DNA of 64,000 nt, from positions 15,330-79,329 of the forward strand of contig NZ_OMWD01000007.1 of NCBI RefSeq assembly GCF_900314695.1, in the 5' to 3' direction. Below are positions 1 to 9,896 of the stretch, in pieces. Positions within the stretch are counted from its first letter, which is position 1. Every line of letters starts with the position of its first letter. The notes beneath the pieces are model-generated. The model saw nothing but the letters and a program-made list of their open reading frames with translations. It did no database searches and was not told the origin of the DNA. This DNA comes from an uncultured Methanobrevibacter sp. GTDB taxonomy: Archaea; Methanobacteriota; Methanobacteria; Methanobacteriales; Methanobacteriaceae. The translations under genes and the position numbers were made by a program.

Positions 1-1
1 A

Positions 2-763
2 AACTCCGACAAATCTGATGTACGTCTGGATTTGGTTCCAAAATTGGATGATGAAGAATTGCTTACACAAATAGCCTTAAATGATCCTGATAAAATTGTC
101 AGAAGCGAAGCTGTTAAGAAAATTAGTAATGAAGATGATTTGTTGAAGATTATTAAAAATGATGATGACAGGTTCGTTCGCCAAATTGCAGTAAACAATA
201 TTAAAAATCCTCAAATATTAATAAACATAGCATTAAACGACGATGACCAATTTGTAAGAAATCATGCAATTAAAAATCCAAATTTAGTTGATGAAAACGA
301 TTATTTGGAAATAGTAATCAATTCGACTCATGAAGATGTGGCCAGTGAAGCCATGAAACACATTCATGATGAAAAATCATTTATTAAAATCCTGAACGAA
401 GCAAAATTGGAAAATATCAGAAAGGACACATTGGATAATATTGATGATTTGGAAACATTGATAAAAATTGTTTTAGCCAATAAAGATGAGGAATTTTCAC
501 TTAAGGCCTTAAATAAAATCAATGTTGAAAGCTGTCTGATAAAGATATATGAACAGGGGATTTCTGAAAACATCTCAGTCAGAGCAGTTTCCAAAGTCAG
601 AAACCAGAAATTTTTAACAAAAATAGTTAAAAAGGAGCCTCAATGGAGAGTTCGTGAAGCCGCTGTAAAACATATTGTAAGTAAAAAGGTTTTAAAAGAA
701 GTTTCAATCAATGATGAAAACGAATATGTAAGAAATGTGGCAAAAAAGAGGATGAATCTATAA
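2..763 (+). CDS. HEAT-repeat protein, 5' end outside window
   Basis: The frame is open to the left edge, so this is the C-terminal part of a longer protein. It is built of consecutive HEAT-like units of about 30 residues. Each second helix carries a V-R-x-x-A pattern, for example IVRSEAVKKI, FVRQIAV, FVRNHAI and WRVREAAVKHI. Such alpha-solenoids are protein-binding scaffolds, and no catalytic motif or membrane segment is visible. A TTG at 32 could be read as a start, but the codons before it (VRLDLVPKL) continue the repeat, so it is internal. The last six bases overlap the convergent flavodoxin/ferredoxin gene. The partner and role are unknown. Confidence 0.8.
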   Translation, partial: NSDKSDVRLDLVPKLDDEELLTQIALNDPDKIVRSEAVKKISNEDDLLKIIKNDDDRFVRQIAVNNIKNPQILINIALNDDDQFVRNHAIKNPNLVDENDYLEIVINSTHEDVASEAMKHIHDEKSFIKILNEAKLENIRKDTLDNIDDLETLIKIVLANKDEEFSLKALNKINVESCLIKIYEQGISENISVRAVSKVRNQKFLTKIVKKEPQWRVREAAVKHIVSKKVLKEVSINDENEYVRNVAKKRMNL

Positions 764-1516
764 GTAGAATTCAACTTCTTTTCTTTCGCTGTTTGCATTT
801 TCAAATTCAGGTTTTTTAGCTTCAAATGCATCTCCTGAAAATGAACGTGCATTTTCACCACAAATGCTGATGCATGCAGTACATCTGCTGCAAAGATCTA
901 AATTTGTTGAAATAGGATCATCATCTGGAATTGCCTTTTCAGGACAAATTGAAACGCAATCATAACAGAATGCACAGATTGTTTCATCGCAGCTGATTTC
1001 AAACGGCAGCTGTTTGTAATCGACATAAGGCCTGTTTCCTGGAATTTCACTTTCAAGACTTTTTCCGCTTTTTATTTTTTCAATGCATTTTTTTGAAAAT
1101 TCATCGATTTTTTCAATGTCGGCACTGTCAGGTCTTCCCAATGCAACTCCATCAAAAATGGAATGGTGGCTGATGGTTGTTGCAGCTGCAATCACATCAA
1201 AATTATTTTCTTTTAACAAATCAATTAATTCAAGTAATGCATCAGTAACATGAGCGTTTCCGTAGTTTGCTATAGCAATTGCTTTAGTGTTATTCCCTTT
1301 TAATTTTTCTAATCTTTCACGACCGCTTTTTGGGATTCTGCCTGCAAAAACGGGCATTCCTACAATAGCAATGGTATCTTGCGGAAATTCTTTTTCGCCA
1401 TTGAAATTCAACAAGTCATAAGTTTCACTACCATCATCAAAATTACTTGCAATCTGTTCGACTACTTTTTTAGTTGTATTGGATGGACTAAAATAAACTT
1501 TAACAATTTTTGACAT
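758..1516 (-). CDS. EFR1-type flavodoxin/ferredoxin fusion protein
   Basis: The 252-residue protein has an N-terminal flavodoxin-like half, with the FMN phosphate loop SPSNTTKK near residues 9-17. A C-terminal bis-[4Fe-4S] ferredoxin follows at about 175-225, with cysteine groups CAFCYDCVSICP and CSRCTACISIC. This order is that of the EFR1 family, presumed cytoplasmic electron carriers; the redox partner is unknown. An ATG lies 15 bases further upstream, but the ATG at 1516 sits behind GGTGAG at good spacing and begins the conserved MSKIVKVYFSPSN strand, so it is chosen. The second cluster lacks the usual proline after the last cysteine. The gene is convergent with the HEAT-repeat gene. Confidence 0.85.
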   Translation of the reverse strand: MSKIVKVYFSPSNTTKKVVEQIASNFDDGSETYDLLNFNGEKEFPQDTIAIVGMPVFAGRIPKSGRERLEKLKGNNTKAIAIANYGNAHVTDALLELIDLLKENNFDVIAAATTISHHSIFDGVALGRPDSADIEKIDEFSKKCIEKIKSGKSLESEIPGNRPYVDYKQLPFEISCDETICAFCYDCVSICPEKAIPDDDPISTNLDLCSRCTACISICGENARSFSGDAFEAKKPEFENANSERKEVEFYL

Positions 1517-1619
1517 ACTCTCACCTGACATTAATTATATTTTTCATACAACTTAATGATTTTTAAATCAATAGAAACTATTTAATAATATTAAATTTAA
1601 AAAATAATTTGGTGATACG

Positions 1620-2648
1620 ATGGAATTAATGAGAGAGCTTTCTTTAGCACCTGGTGTATCAGGTTCTGAAGAGGAAATAGCTAATATAATTACACGTGAA
1701 TTAAAAGATGTTGCTGATAAAATCGAAACTGACAGTATGGGAAACTTAATTGCCACTAAAAAAGGTGAAAAAAAGGCTCCTAGTATTATGTTAGCAGCAC
1801 ACATGGACGAAATTGGTCTAATGGTAAGATATATTGATGATAACGGATTTATTAAATTTTCAAATATTGGTGGAATAAACGATCAAATGCTAATGAACCA
1901 AACCGTAACAGTTCATTCATCAGTTGGCGAACCGATTGTCGGAGTAATTGGATCCAAACCACCTCACGTTACCAAACCTGAAGAAAGAAACAAAGTTGTT
2001 AAATCTGACGACATGTTTATTGATATTGGTGCTAAAGATAAGGAAGATGCAGAAAAAATGGTCAGAATAGGAGATAAAATGACCTTCAACGCATTATTCG
2101 AAGAGTATCCAAACAACTTAATCATGGGTAAGGCATTAGATAACCGTGTAGGATGTTATGTAATGATGGAAGTTTTAAAAAGGGTTGAAACCAGAGCTAC
2201 TGTTTATGGTGTTGGAACCGTACAGGAAGAAGTAGGTCTTAAAGGAGCTAAAACTTCTGCATTTAGATTAAACCCTGATTTGGCTATTGCACTTGATGTT
2301 ACATTATCAGGTGACCACCCTGGAATCAAACCTGAAGAGGCACCTGTAGTGATGGGTAAAGGTCCGGCTATTATTTTAGCAGATGCAAGCGGAAGGGGAA
2401 TTTTAACCCAACAATCAATTAAGGGCATGTTAATCGAAGCTGGGGATGATAATGATATTCCATATCAACTTGAAGTGAGTGATGGTGGAACTACTGATGG
2501 AACTGCAATTCACTTAACTCGTGAAGGAATTCCTACTGGTGTTTTATCTGTTCCTACTCGTTATATCCACACTCCAGTAAGTGTATGTAGTATGGATGAT
2601 ATTGAATCAACTATTCAATTGATTACTGAAGCTATAAATAAATTATAG
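1620..2648 (+). CDS. M42 family metallo-aminopeptidase
   Basis: This is a 342-residue M42 peptidase (also annotated as endoglucanase M or tetrahedral aminopeptidase). The dinuclear metal ligands can be followed along the chain: AAHMDEIG near residue 60, the bridging Asp in KALDNRVG near 180, the catalytic Glu pair in [11 protein letters not shown] near 212, the Asp in [10 protein letters not shown] near 235 and the late His in RYIHTP near 318. Length and spacing are normal. The family forms large cytoplasmic tetrahedral particles that trim peptides. GGTGATACG just before the ATG is the ribosome binding site. A T-rich run after the stop probably ends transcription. Confidence 0.92.
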   Translation: MELMRELSLAPGVSGSEEEIANIITRELKDVADKIETDSMGNLIATKKGEKKAPSIMLAAHMDEIGLMVRYIDDNGFIKFSNIGGINDQMLMNQTVTVHSSVGEPIVGVIGSKPPHVTKPEERNKVVKSDDMFIDIGAKDKEDAEKMVRIGDKMTFNALFEEYPNNLIMGKALDNRVGCYVMMEVLKRVETRATVYGVGTVQEEVGLKGAKTSAFRLNPDLAIALDVTLSGDHPGIKPEEAPVVMGKGPAIILADASGRGILTQQSIKGMLIEAGDDNDIPYQLEVSDGGTTDGTAIHLTREGIPTGVLSVPTRYIHTPVSVCSMDDIESTIQLITEAINKL

Positions 2649-2691
2649 CTATTTTTTTTCTTTTTTTTGATTAAATTAAACATATATTGTT

Positions 2692-3177
2692 TTATTTAAA
2701 TCTGTCGTCTGATTTTTGTGATTTTGCTTTTTTGTGTTTGGTTTCAAACCAGCCTATCTTTAGCTCATCAATAGTGTCTTCATATAATTGGGGTACATAG
2801 GGTTTGATGTCAAGCAGTGGTGTTCCATCCAAAATGTCAACATTTTCAACATGTATCGTGTTTCCTTCAACTGCATTGACTTTAACAACACTCATTCCAA
2901 TACGATTTGGCCTTTTGGGAGATCTTGTAGCGAATACTCCATGTGTATCATTATCCATAAACGGTTTTACTTCAAGCATGTAACCTTCTACTTTATGAAG
3001 CAGGTAAATCAAATGGATGTGTGAAAAATCTTCAAGGTCTTTTAGACCATCAGCATATTTGTCTTTAATTTCTATTGTTCCTTTTATTCCTTTTGCCCCA
3101 GTAGGTTGAATGGGCATTCCTTCAATTTCACTAAATTCGGTATGGATTGTACCGATTGATTCCATTTCGATATTCAT
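2692..3177 (-). CDS. trmO: tRNA methyltransferase TrmO-like (UPF0066)
   Basis: A 161-residue protein of the TrmO/YaeB family, S-adenosylmethionine-dependent enzymes that N6-methylate threonylcarbamoyladenosine at tRNA position 37. Typical features are the start ESIGTIHTEF, then GIKGTIEI, LEDFSHIHLIYLLH, the signature RSPKRPNRIGMSVV and LDGTPLLDIKPYVP. The frame runs upstream to 3264, but those 29 residues are a Lys/Ile-rich stretch without homology. The start is therefore placed at ATG 3177 (MNIEMESIG); ATG 3165 is an alternative. No strong Shine-Dalgarno is present. The C-terminal half is short, as in other archaeal members. Confidence 0.85.
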   Translation of the reverse strand: MNIEMESIGTIHTEFSEIEGMPIQPTGAKGIKGTIEIKDKYADGLKDLEDFSHIHLIYLLHKVEGYMLEVKPFMDNDTHGVFATRSPKRPNRIGMSVVKVNAVEGNTIHVENVDILDGTPLLDIKPYVPQLYEDTIDELKIGWFETKHKKAKSQKSDDRFK

Positions 3178-3511
3178 AATTATTATTTTCGTTTTGATTT
3201 GTAATATAATTTTCTGGTTGAATTTTATTAATTTTATGAATTTCGATAAAATAACTTTTAACAAATTATATGATTTCTATTTTTAATAAATTTACTTATA
3301 AATTTTTATTTTTATTTTTTATTCTTTAATAATTCTAATTATAATAAATTAAACTTTTTAATTTGTTTTATAAATGAGTTAATATAATTTTATATCGATA
3401 TGAAGTATTTTCGGTAATCGATTTTAAATGTCTTATTTCATAGAAAAAACGAAACATTTATATACAATTCGATACAACTTAGTATTGTCAAAAACATATT
3501 GATGTGAAATT
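3178..3511. other. AT-rich intergenic region before the Mop genes
   Basis: No gene is visible in this 334-base gap. It contains the promoter of the trmO-like gene on the minus strand and that of the mop pair on the plus strand. A perfect 10-base palindrome ATATCGATAT lies at 3392-3401, about 50 bases upstream of the mop TATA box. It could be a regulator site for molybdate or tungstate control, but it does not match a site I know. Confidence 0.5.
3452..3465 (+). promoter_or_regulatory. TATA-box promoter of the mop pair
   Basis: AAACATTTATATAC has the BRE plus TATA layout seen before several genes of this window. It lies about 50 bases upstream of the first mop start. Confidence 0.6.
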
Positions 3512-3718
3512 ATGAAATTAAGTGCTAGAAATCAATTAAATGGAAAAATTACTAATGTTGAAAAAGGAGCTGTTATGTCTAATGTTAAAATTGAAATCAG
3601 TGAACCTGGTGTTATTACTGCTGTGATTACTAAAGAGTCTGCTGAGAAATTAGGTTTATCTGAAGGTGATGATGTAACTGCAATCATCAAATCTACTGAA
3701 GTTATTATAGGAAAATAA
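3512..3718 (+). CDS. Mop (molybdopterin/molybdate-binding TOBE) protein, copy 1
   Basis: A 68-residue single TOBE/Mop domain protein: SARNQLNGKI at the start, then VEKGAVMSNVKIEI, a central strand VITAVITKESAEKLGL and the closing DDVTAIIKSTEVIIGK. Mop proteins (molbindins) oligomerise and bind molybdate or tungstate in the cytoplasm. Methanogens need these metals for formylmethanofuran dehydrogenase and formate dehydrogenase. It is followed after 27 bases by a copy with the same length and 61 of 68 identical residues. GATGTGAAATT precedes the ATG. MoaE, a molybdopterin synthase subunit, is encoded convergently nearby, which supports a metal or cofactor role. Confidence 0.9.
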   Translation: MKLSARNQLNGKITNVEKGAVMSNVKIEISEPGVITAVITKESAEKLGLSEGDDVTAIIKSTEVIIGK

Positions 3719-3745
3719 AATTATTATATTTGGATGTGAATAGTT

Positions 3746-3952
3746 ATGCAATTAAGTGCTAGAAATCAATTAGAAGGAAAAATTACTAATGTTGAAAAAG
3801 GAGCTGTTATGGCTAATATTAAAATTGAAATTGCTGATCCTAATGTTATTACTGCTGTGATTACTAAAGAGTCTGCTGAAAAATTAGGTTTATCTGAAGG
3901 TGATGATGTAACTGCAATCATCAAATCTACTGAAGTTATTATAGGAAAATAA
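3746..3952 (+). CDS. Mop TOBE protein, copy 2
   Basis: The second tandem Mop protein has 68 residues. It differs from copy 1 at only seven positions, all in the first half (Q2, E10, A23, I25, A30, D31, N33); the last 35 residues are identical. The DNA of the 3' half is also nearly identical, which indicates a recent duplication or ongoing gene conversion. A GATGTGAATAGTT leader resembles that of copy 1. The two are probably co-transcribed and may form mixed oligomers. Confidence 0.9.
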   Translation: MQLSARNQLEGKITNVEKGAVMANIKIEIADPNVITAVITKESAEKLGLSEGDDVTAIIKSTEVIIGK

Positions 3953-3956
3953 GTTT

Positions 3957-3977
3957 AGGAATTAGGATTAAATTCCT
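3957..3977 (+). terminator. Hairpin after the mop pair
   Basis: Arms AGGAATT (3957-3963) and AATTCCT (3971-3977) form a short stem right behind the second mop stop. It overlaps the 3' end of the small membrane protein gene on the other strand. Use as a terminator is inferred. Confidence 0.4.
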
Positions 3978-4102
3978 AATAATCCTAATAATATAGAAAT
4001 AATAAATATAATTATTGCGGCTTTAAACAATGTTTTAAAGCCTTTTACCACTGCATAAATTATTAGAAATAGTATTAATATTCTAATAATATTCATTACC
4101 AT
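3968..4102 (-). CDS. 44-residue membrane miniprotein behind moaE
   Basis: This short frame starts with ATG at 4102 (M-V-M-N-I-I-R). It encodes two hydrophobic segments, about residues 5-19 and 28-44, separated by a basic stretch K-G-F-K-T-L-F-K. The end of moaE supplies a perfect AGGAGG six bases before this ATG, and the moaE stop overlaps the spacer, so translation would be coupled. The near-total use of Ile, Leu, Val and Phe with a central positive loop fits a hairpin membrane peptide. I do not recognise a family. The strong, well-spaced ribosome binding site is the main support. If real, it could be a membrane anchor or regulator linked to molybdenum cofactor synthesis, which is speculation. 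Confidence 0.55.
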   Translation of the reverse strand: MVMNIIRILILFLIIYAVVKGFKTLFKAAIIIFIISILLGLLGI

Positions 4103-4104
4103 TT

Positions 4105-4542
4105 TTAACCTCCTGCGAGGATTGTTTTAGTTCCTTCTTCGGAAATTTCCTCTTTTTTAAATTCAACTTCATATTTTACGGTTTCAATAACTTCTTTTAA
4201 TGCATCAAGGGTTTCTCCCCTGTGTGCACCTAAAACCGCAACAAGGAATAACATGTCTCCAGTATAGAATTCACCAATGTAGTGAACGACTGAAATTTCG
4301 TGAACATTATATTTAATTTTAGCATTATCTACAATCTTTTCAATTTCTGATTTTGTTTTTTCTTTATCAGGTGTTGTTAGAATAAGCTTTTTTAAGTTCA
4401 TGTTCTCTTCTTTTCCACGTACAATTCCTTCAAATGTGAAAATTGCACCGGAATAATCTATTTTGCTACTTTTTTTCAATTCGTCTATTAAATCTGCTGT
4501 TGTTACTTTGTCTTCTTTTGCTTCGATTACACGTACAACCAT
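4105..4542 (-). CDS. moaE: Molybdopterin synthase catalytic subunit MoaE
   Basis: A 145-residue MoaE-family protein. The large subunit of molybdopterin synthase carries sulfur from MoaD to precursor Z in the cytoplasm. The family pattern is present: SGAIFTFEGIVRGKEE near residues 30-45, then HYIGEFYTGDMLFLVAVLGAHRGETLDALKEVIE near 85-120, and a KKEE near the end that corresponds to the catalytic lysine region. The archaeal protein is at the usual length. GGAGAG precedes the ATG. It is followed by the coupled membrane miniprotein and lies convergent to the twin mop genes, so this is a small molybdenum/tungsten locus. Confidence 0.85.
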   Translation of the reverse strand: MVVRVIEAKEDKVTTADLIDELKKSSKIDYSGAIFTFEGIVRGKEENMNLKKLILTTPDKEKTKSEIEKIVDNAKIKYNVHEISVVHYIGEFYTGDMLFLVAVLGAHRGETLDALKEVIETVKYEVEFKKEEISEEGTKTILAGG

Positions 4543-4590
4543 TTTATCTCTCCATTAGTTAATAGGATTTTATAATATAAATAACTATTG

Positions 4591-5843
<1,253 letters not shown>

Positions 5844-5966
5844 ATTTTAACCTAAGAATATTTTTACATTACTTTTTATTCTTTTTAATAAAAATACTTT
5901 TTTAGTAAACCAAACTTTATAAAACAGTATTTACTAAATAATAATATAAATTATGGAGTTTACATA

Positions 5967-6632
5967 ATGGAAAAGAAAAATATTATTTTAATTGCAGTAG
6001 TTATTATAGCAATAGTTGCAGTTGCGGCAGCTATATTTTCTACTAATTTTACTGGTGGATCTGGAAAAAGCATAATTGGGGAATCTACTCAATTTAAAAA
6101 TTCATTCATGGAAGGTTCTTTTTCAGGAGACGTTAAATTAGCAAATAACTCTTCAAAATACATGCAGTCATATGAAGATAAAAAACACAATATCACATAC
6201 AATATCTCAACTGTTGATAATTCAACTGCTTTGATGGATATTTATTATCTTCAGGGAGTTATGAATCCTGAACACCGTTCATACAATGGAAATGATTGGA
6301 ATATTTACTTCTCCCAAGCTATTGAAGGAAATAACTCAAACAACACATTATCAATCGTAATCTGTCAATGTCAAAAAGATAAACAGGGTTATCTGGTCTA
6401 TATGATTGTCGGATCTAAAACAGATGTAAATACATCTTCACTAAATGTTTACGGAGATGTTTACAAAGGATATGTCGAACCGTTACTCAAATCTTTAACC
6501 TTGAAAGAAAGCAAAAACGTTCCGACTATTAACGAAGAATTCGGCCTATCATCTAGTGAGTTCGCTCAACAGATGGAACTTGTAAAACAGTATAAGGCTG
6601 GAAATACTTCCGCATTGAACCAACAATCTTAA
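5967..6632 (+). CDS. Exported lipoprotein-like or anchored protein, unknown function
   Basis: A 221-residue protein with an N-terminal hydrophobic anchor (IILIAVVIIAIVAVAAAIF, residues 6-24) and a soluble outer domain rich in Asn, Ser and Tyr. I do not recognise a family. The start MEKKN follows GGAGTTTAC at good spacing. It is divergent from the M14-like gene and 15 bases upstream of tsr3, with which it may be co-transcribed. Similar small anchored proteins, with Lys-Lys before one helix, recur in this window (TIR neighbour at 14130). Confidence 0.6.
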   Translation: MEKKNIILIAVVIIAIVAVAAAIFSTNFTGGSGKSIIGESTQFKNSFMEGSFSGDVKLANNSSKYMQSYEDKKHNITYNISTVDNSTALMDIYYLQGVMNPEHRSYNGNDWNIYFSQAIEGNNSNNTLSIVICQCQKDKQGYLVYMIVGSKTDVNTSSLNVYGDVYKGYVEPLLKSLTLKESKNVPTINEEFGLSSSEFAQQMELVKQYKAGNTSALNQQS

Positions 6633-6647
6633 GAGGCGTCAGGTTAA

Positions 6648-7160
6648 ATGAAAATTACAGTTTTTCATGCAGATGAATGCGACAGAAAAAAATGCACATC
6701 CATCAAAATGGAGAAAATGGGTAAATGCAGGTTGGTTTATAACATAAATAAAATACCTTCCGGAGCCATCGTATTGAATCCATATGCTGAAAAAGCTGTA
6801 TCCTATGAAGACTATAGATATGTTCAAAGAAGAGGAATTGTGGGGCTTGACTGTTCATGGAACGAAGTTTCAAGCTCTAAAAAATTCTTTTCTCTTTCAA
6901 AATATCATCGGTCATTACCTTTTTTGATAGCAACCAATCCTGTTAATTATGGGAAACCATGCATTTTATCAACTGTTGAAGCTATTTCAGCTACACTGTA
7001 CATTACTCGCTTTAAGGATGAAGCTCGTGAATTGATGGATGGTTTTAAATGGGGTCATACATTTTTGGAACTCAATCATGATTTGCTTGAAGCATATAGT
7101 GAAGTTGACAGCAGTGCTGAAGTTGTAAAAATTCAAAATGAATTCCTTTCGGAATCCTGA
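6648..7160 (+). CDS. tsr3: rRNA aminocarboxypropyltransferase Tsr3
   Basis: A 170-residue Tsr3 (DUF367) protein. The family transfers the 3-amino-3-carboxypropyl group of S-adenosylmethionine to a pseudouridine-derived base of small-subunit rRNA. The recognisable stretches are DECDRKKCTSIKM at the start, IVLNPYAEKAVS, GLDCSWNEV, RSLPFLIATNPVNYGKP, LSTVEAISATLYI and FKWGHTFLELN. Length is normal. It follows the anchored protein gene by 15 bases; GTCAGGTTAA before the ATG serves as ribosome binding site. Confidence 0.92.
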   Translation: MKITVFHADECDRKKCTSIKMEKMGKCRLVYNINKIPSGAIVLNPYAEKAVSYEDYRYVQRRGIVGLDCSWNEVSSSKKFFSLSKYHRSLPFLIATNPVNYGKPCILSTVEAISATLYITRFKDEARELMDGFKWGHTFLELNHDLLEAYSEVDSSAEVVKIQNEFLSES

Positions 7161-7291
7161 TAAATATCACCTATTTTTTTCATACTTTTTTATATTTTTT
7201 ATACAAAATGAGTCATTCCTCAAGAATCAAACAAAATACTTATTTTTTTTAAAAAATAATTAATTTTGAGCCTCTTTTAAATAAAAAACTT

Positions 7292-7305
7292 AAAATATTT
7301 ATATG
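7292..7305 (+). promoter_or_regulatory. TATA-box promoter of the 7353 membrane protein
   Basis: AAAATATTTATATG lies about 50 bases before the ATG and matches the BRE/TATA layout of other promoters here. Confidence 0.55.
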
Positions 7306-7352
7306 TCATGATATAATAGTATTACTTAATAAATCTAAATTATAGTGATTAA

Positions 7353-7880
7353 ATGAATTATGTTGTTCTTGCAGTTCTTTTTATTCTATCTGGTTTTTTC
7401 ATGAAATATTCCGATGACTTATATGATGAGAAACATGATTTGGTTTTTTCAACATTTTTCGGCATTTTATGTGCTATTGCATCTGTTGCAGCTACAGTAT
7501 ACAATACTGGGGCAGCATATATTTTTATTTCTATCCTAATAGGCAATCTCATAGCTTTAAAAGTAGATGGAATCCATCATATTATTACTTTGATTGTTTT
7601 TTTAGCAGTGCTGTTGGTTGTAGGAATTCCTGATTTGAGTTTAGTTATTTTGCTGATATGTATTTTAACCATTTTGGCTGATGAAGTATGTCATGAAATA
7701 ATTCCAAAAAGGACTGAAAACAGGTTTTTAAATTTATTTTTTGAATACCGTTTTTTGATGAAGATTGTAGTATTATTGCTTGCTGTTTGTGGCGTATTTG
7801 ATATTTGGGTCTTTGTTTGCTTTATTTTATTTGATTTGTCCTACGCTGGAGCAGGTATTGTTTTTGAAAAATTCAATTAA
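7353..7880 (+). CDS. Six-helix membrane protein, unknown function
   Basis: A 175-residue protein that is almost entirely hydrophobic, with about six membrane helices. An acidic loop, KYSDDLYDEKHD (residues 18-29), lies after the first helix, and H-E-I-I-P-K-R near residue 115 lies in a middle loop. The DDxxDE-like cluster is reminiscent of prenyl-chain enzymes of the UbiA type, but the protein is too short and has only one such motif. I cannot name a family. A clear promoter lies upstream and a hairpin terminator downstream, so it is a single-gene unit. Confidence 0.7.
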   Translation: MNYVVLAVLFILSGFFMKYSDDLYDEKHDLVFSTFFGILCAIASVAATVYNTGAAYIFISILIGNLIALKVDGIHHIITLIVFLAVLLVVGIPDLSLVILLICILTILADEVCHEIIPKRTENRFLNLFFEYRFLMKIVVLLLAVCGVFDIWVFVCFILFDLSYAGAGIVFEKFN

Positions 7881-7969
7881 AAAAGTCTGTAAAATTTGGT
7901 GTAGATGTTGTAAAGATGTTATGAAGCATAACTATTGTTTCACATCAATGATTTTTTTAAAAAAAGGTT

Positions 7970-7990
7970 AATGAGAGATAAACTCTCATT
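7970..7990. terminator. Bidirectional hairpin terminator
   Basis: Arms AATGAGAG (7970-7977) and CTCTCATT (7983-7990) enclose five bases. T-runs follow on both strands. It ends the 7353 gene on the plus strand and overlaps the stop of the MFS gene on the minus strand. Confidence 0.7.
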
Positions 7991-9509
7991 TTTTAATTTT
8001 TTTATCCTTTAACCTGAACGTCAGGACAAAAACAATAGCCATCAGGGCAGCCGTTACCAGCATTACGAATGCCATTGAATCTTGAATAACAGTATCTGCA
8101 ATATTAATGACAGTACTGTTCTCTGATTTAATTTCATCTACATTTCCTACTTTTTTGAAGTAATCAAAGATGTCTTGATGTACTTGTTCATTTCCTGAAT
8201 ATTCCGGTGCGTAGGTATCGACTCCATTAGCAATGCCTCCCATTACTCCGAGAATTAGAATTACTCCGATAATTGCCGTACCCATTGATTCACCTAATGT
8301 CTGACCGGTTGTAGTAATGCCTGATGCGTTATTTTGATTTTCATCCGGAATATTGATTAATGCAATATCAGTACTTAAAGCCATTATGAAACCAATTCCA
8401 GATCCCAATATGAACATTCCAGGCATTAAATTCAGCATTGTTGTATTTATTTTAAATTGATAACTTAAAATCACACATCCGATGATTGCTATTATGCTTC
8501 CAATTGCCATAAGTGACTTGTGATTCAATTTTTCAGTTAAACTTGGAGCTATCGCTGCAAAAATAAGCAAACCTACAGTCAAAGGAAGTGTGGTCAAACC
8601 GGTATTGAATGCATTTAAATTTAATACAGTTTGCATAAACAGGGAAACTACAAATAATCCTCCTCCCATTACAATATAACTCAATAATATAATGATTGAG
8701 CCAACGCGTAAATTTTTGTCTTTAAATAGGTCCATATCAAGTAATGGTACTTCACCTTTTCTTTTTCTTTTGATTTCAAACAATGCAAATACTGCTAAGG
8801 CAATTACGCCTAAAATAATTACAACTATGCTGGTGGTGGCATCCTCACTCAACATCAAAATACCAAGAACAAATAAAATAAGGCCTATAAATGAAATTAT
8901 GGCGCCGGTAATATCCAAATCTCTTTTGGATTCTGTAGGTTCGAAATCAGGTATTTTATTTCGCATTGCTAAAATAATGATAACGATTAGTAGTTCACTT
9001 GCAAACCCATATCTCCAACTGAGAAATGTTGTCATTATTCCTCCGAAAAGTGGGCCGACAGCGGCTGAAAGTGCGGCCATTACACTCTCAATTGCCAAAG
9101 CAAATGTGCGTCTTTCTCCGGAATATGTTCCACTTATTATGGAAACGGTTGCAGGTGTCATTAATGCCCCTGCAAGACCTTCTATCACTGCCCATCCGAT
9201 AAATAACATTGTATCACTTTGACTTATTGCTGCAATGAATGTACCGATACCATAAAGTACAGCACCGATTAAAAACAGTCTCTTTTTACCAACTATATCT
9301 TGAAGTTTGGTACTTAACAGCATGAATGCTGCAGTTATGAGGGTATAAAATGCCATGGTCATTTGGATGGTACTCACATTAGTATTCAAATCAGCAACAA
9401 CCTGGGAAATACTAACGTTCATGAATGTAGAATCCAATGTTATAATAAATGAAGCACAGGCCACTAATATCAATGGAATCCAAGAGTGCTCCCTAATAGT
9501 TTCATTCAT
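7986..9509 (-). CDS. MFS drug transporter, DHA2-type (14 helices)
   Basis: A 507-residue major facilitator with about 14 membrane helices, the size and layout of the DHA2 drug:H+ antiporter group (EmrB/QacA-like). Residues 20-30 (TLDSTFMNVSISQV) match the helix 1 motif D-x-T-x-x-N-V-A. KLQDIVGKKRLFLIG near 65-80 is motif A. A large outer loop lies near 430-465 before the last helix. GGAGGATTAATAA precedes the ATG. About 45 bases upstream lie arms GAGATA and TATCTC, 15 bases apart, which could be an operator for a local repressor. The substrate is unknown. Confidence 0.88.
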   Translation of the reverse strand: MNETIREHSWIPLILVACASFIITLDSTFMNVSISQVVADLNTNVSTIQMTMAFYTLITAAFMLLSTKLQDIVGKKRLFLIGAVLYGIGTFIAAISQSDTMLFIGWAVIEGLAGALMTPATVSIISGTYSGERRTFALAIESVMAALSAAVGPLFGGIMTTFLSWRYGFASELLIVIIILAMRNKIPDFEPTESKRDLDITGAIISFIGLILFVLGILMLSEDATTSIVVIILGVIALAVFALFEIKRKRKGEVPLLDMDLFKDKNLRVGSIIILLSYIVMGGGLFVVSLFMQTVLNLNAFNTGLTTLPLTVGLLIFAAIAPSLTEKLNHKSLMAIGSIIAIIGCVILSYQFKINTTMLNLMPGMFILGSGIGFIMALSTDIALINIPDENQNNASGITTTGQTLGESMGTAIIGVILILGVMGGIANGVDTYAPEYSGNEQVHQDIFDYFKKVGNVDEIKSENSTVINIADTVIQDSMAFVMLVTAALMAIVFVLTFRLKDKKIKK

Positions 9510-9896
9510 TTATTAATCCTCCAATATATTGTCTGTAATATAATTATATGTATAGAGATACCTTCAATCAATTTATATCTCATTGTGTGTTATTTTTCTT
9601 TTTGTTGTTTTATATAATTTTCATAAAAAAAATTAGATGAAGATATCCTTAAAAAAGCAAGAATTTTCGAAAAAATCAATCAATTGCTAATTATATGCAA
9701 ATACAAATCCTTAAGGTAATGGAGAAAGTTACCATAAACAATCCTTTAAATCATTAAATTGCTGAATTAAAAGTTTTGAAATGGCAATTGAAAGAGAATA
9801 TAAAAACATTTATCCAATTATTGAATTTTTACAGGTGATTATATTAAATCACGTATTTGATAAAAAAATAGATGATTGTAGATTGAATCTACAATA
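9510..9896. other. Intergenic region between MFS and YqhA-family genes
   Basis: This 387-base stretch holds the MFS ribosome binding site and promoter region (minus strand), the spaced arms GAGATA (9555-9560) and TATCTC (9576-9581), and the terminator of the YqhA-family gene at 9875-9895. A 39-codon frame from 9781 has no ribosome binding site and is not called. Nothing else is visible. Confidence 0.5.
9875..9895 (-). terminator. Perfect 21-base palindromic terminator
   Basis: Arms ATTGTAGATT and AATCTACAAT flank a single central base. On the minus strand the hairpin is followed by CATCTATTTTTTT, directly behind the stop of the YqhA-family gene, so it is a good terminator for that operon. 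Confidence 0.65.

Noticed and set aside
7353..7880. UbiA-type prenyltransferase
   Set aside because: Only one acidic motif is present and the protein is much shorter than the family.
8692..9222. 176-codon plus-strand frame inside the MFS gene
   Set aside because: Shadow of a hydrophobic gene on the other strand; no ribosome binding site and low-information Ser/Ile/Pro sequence.
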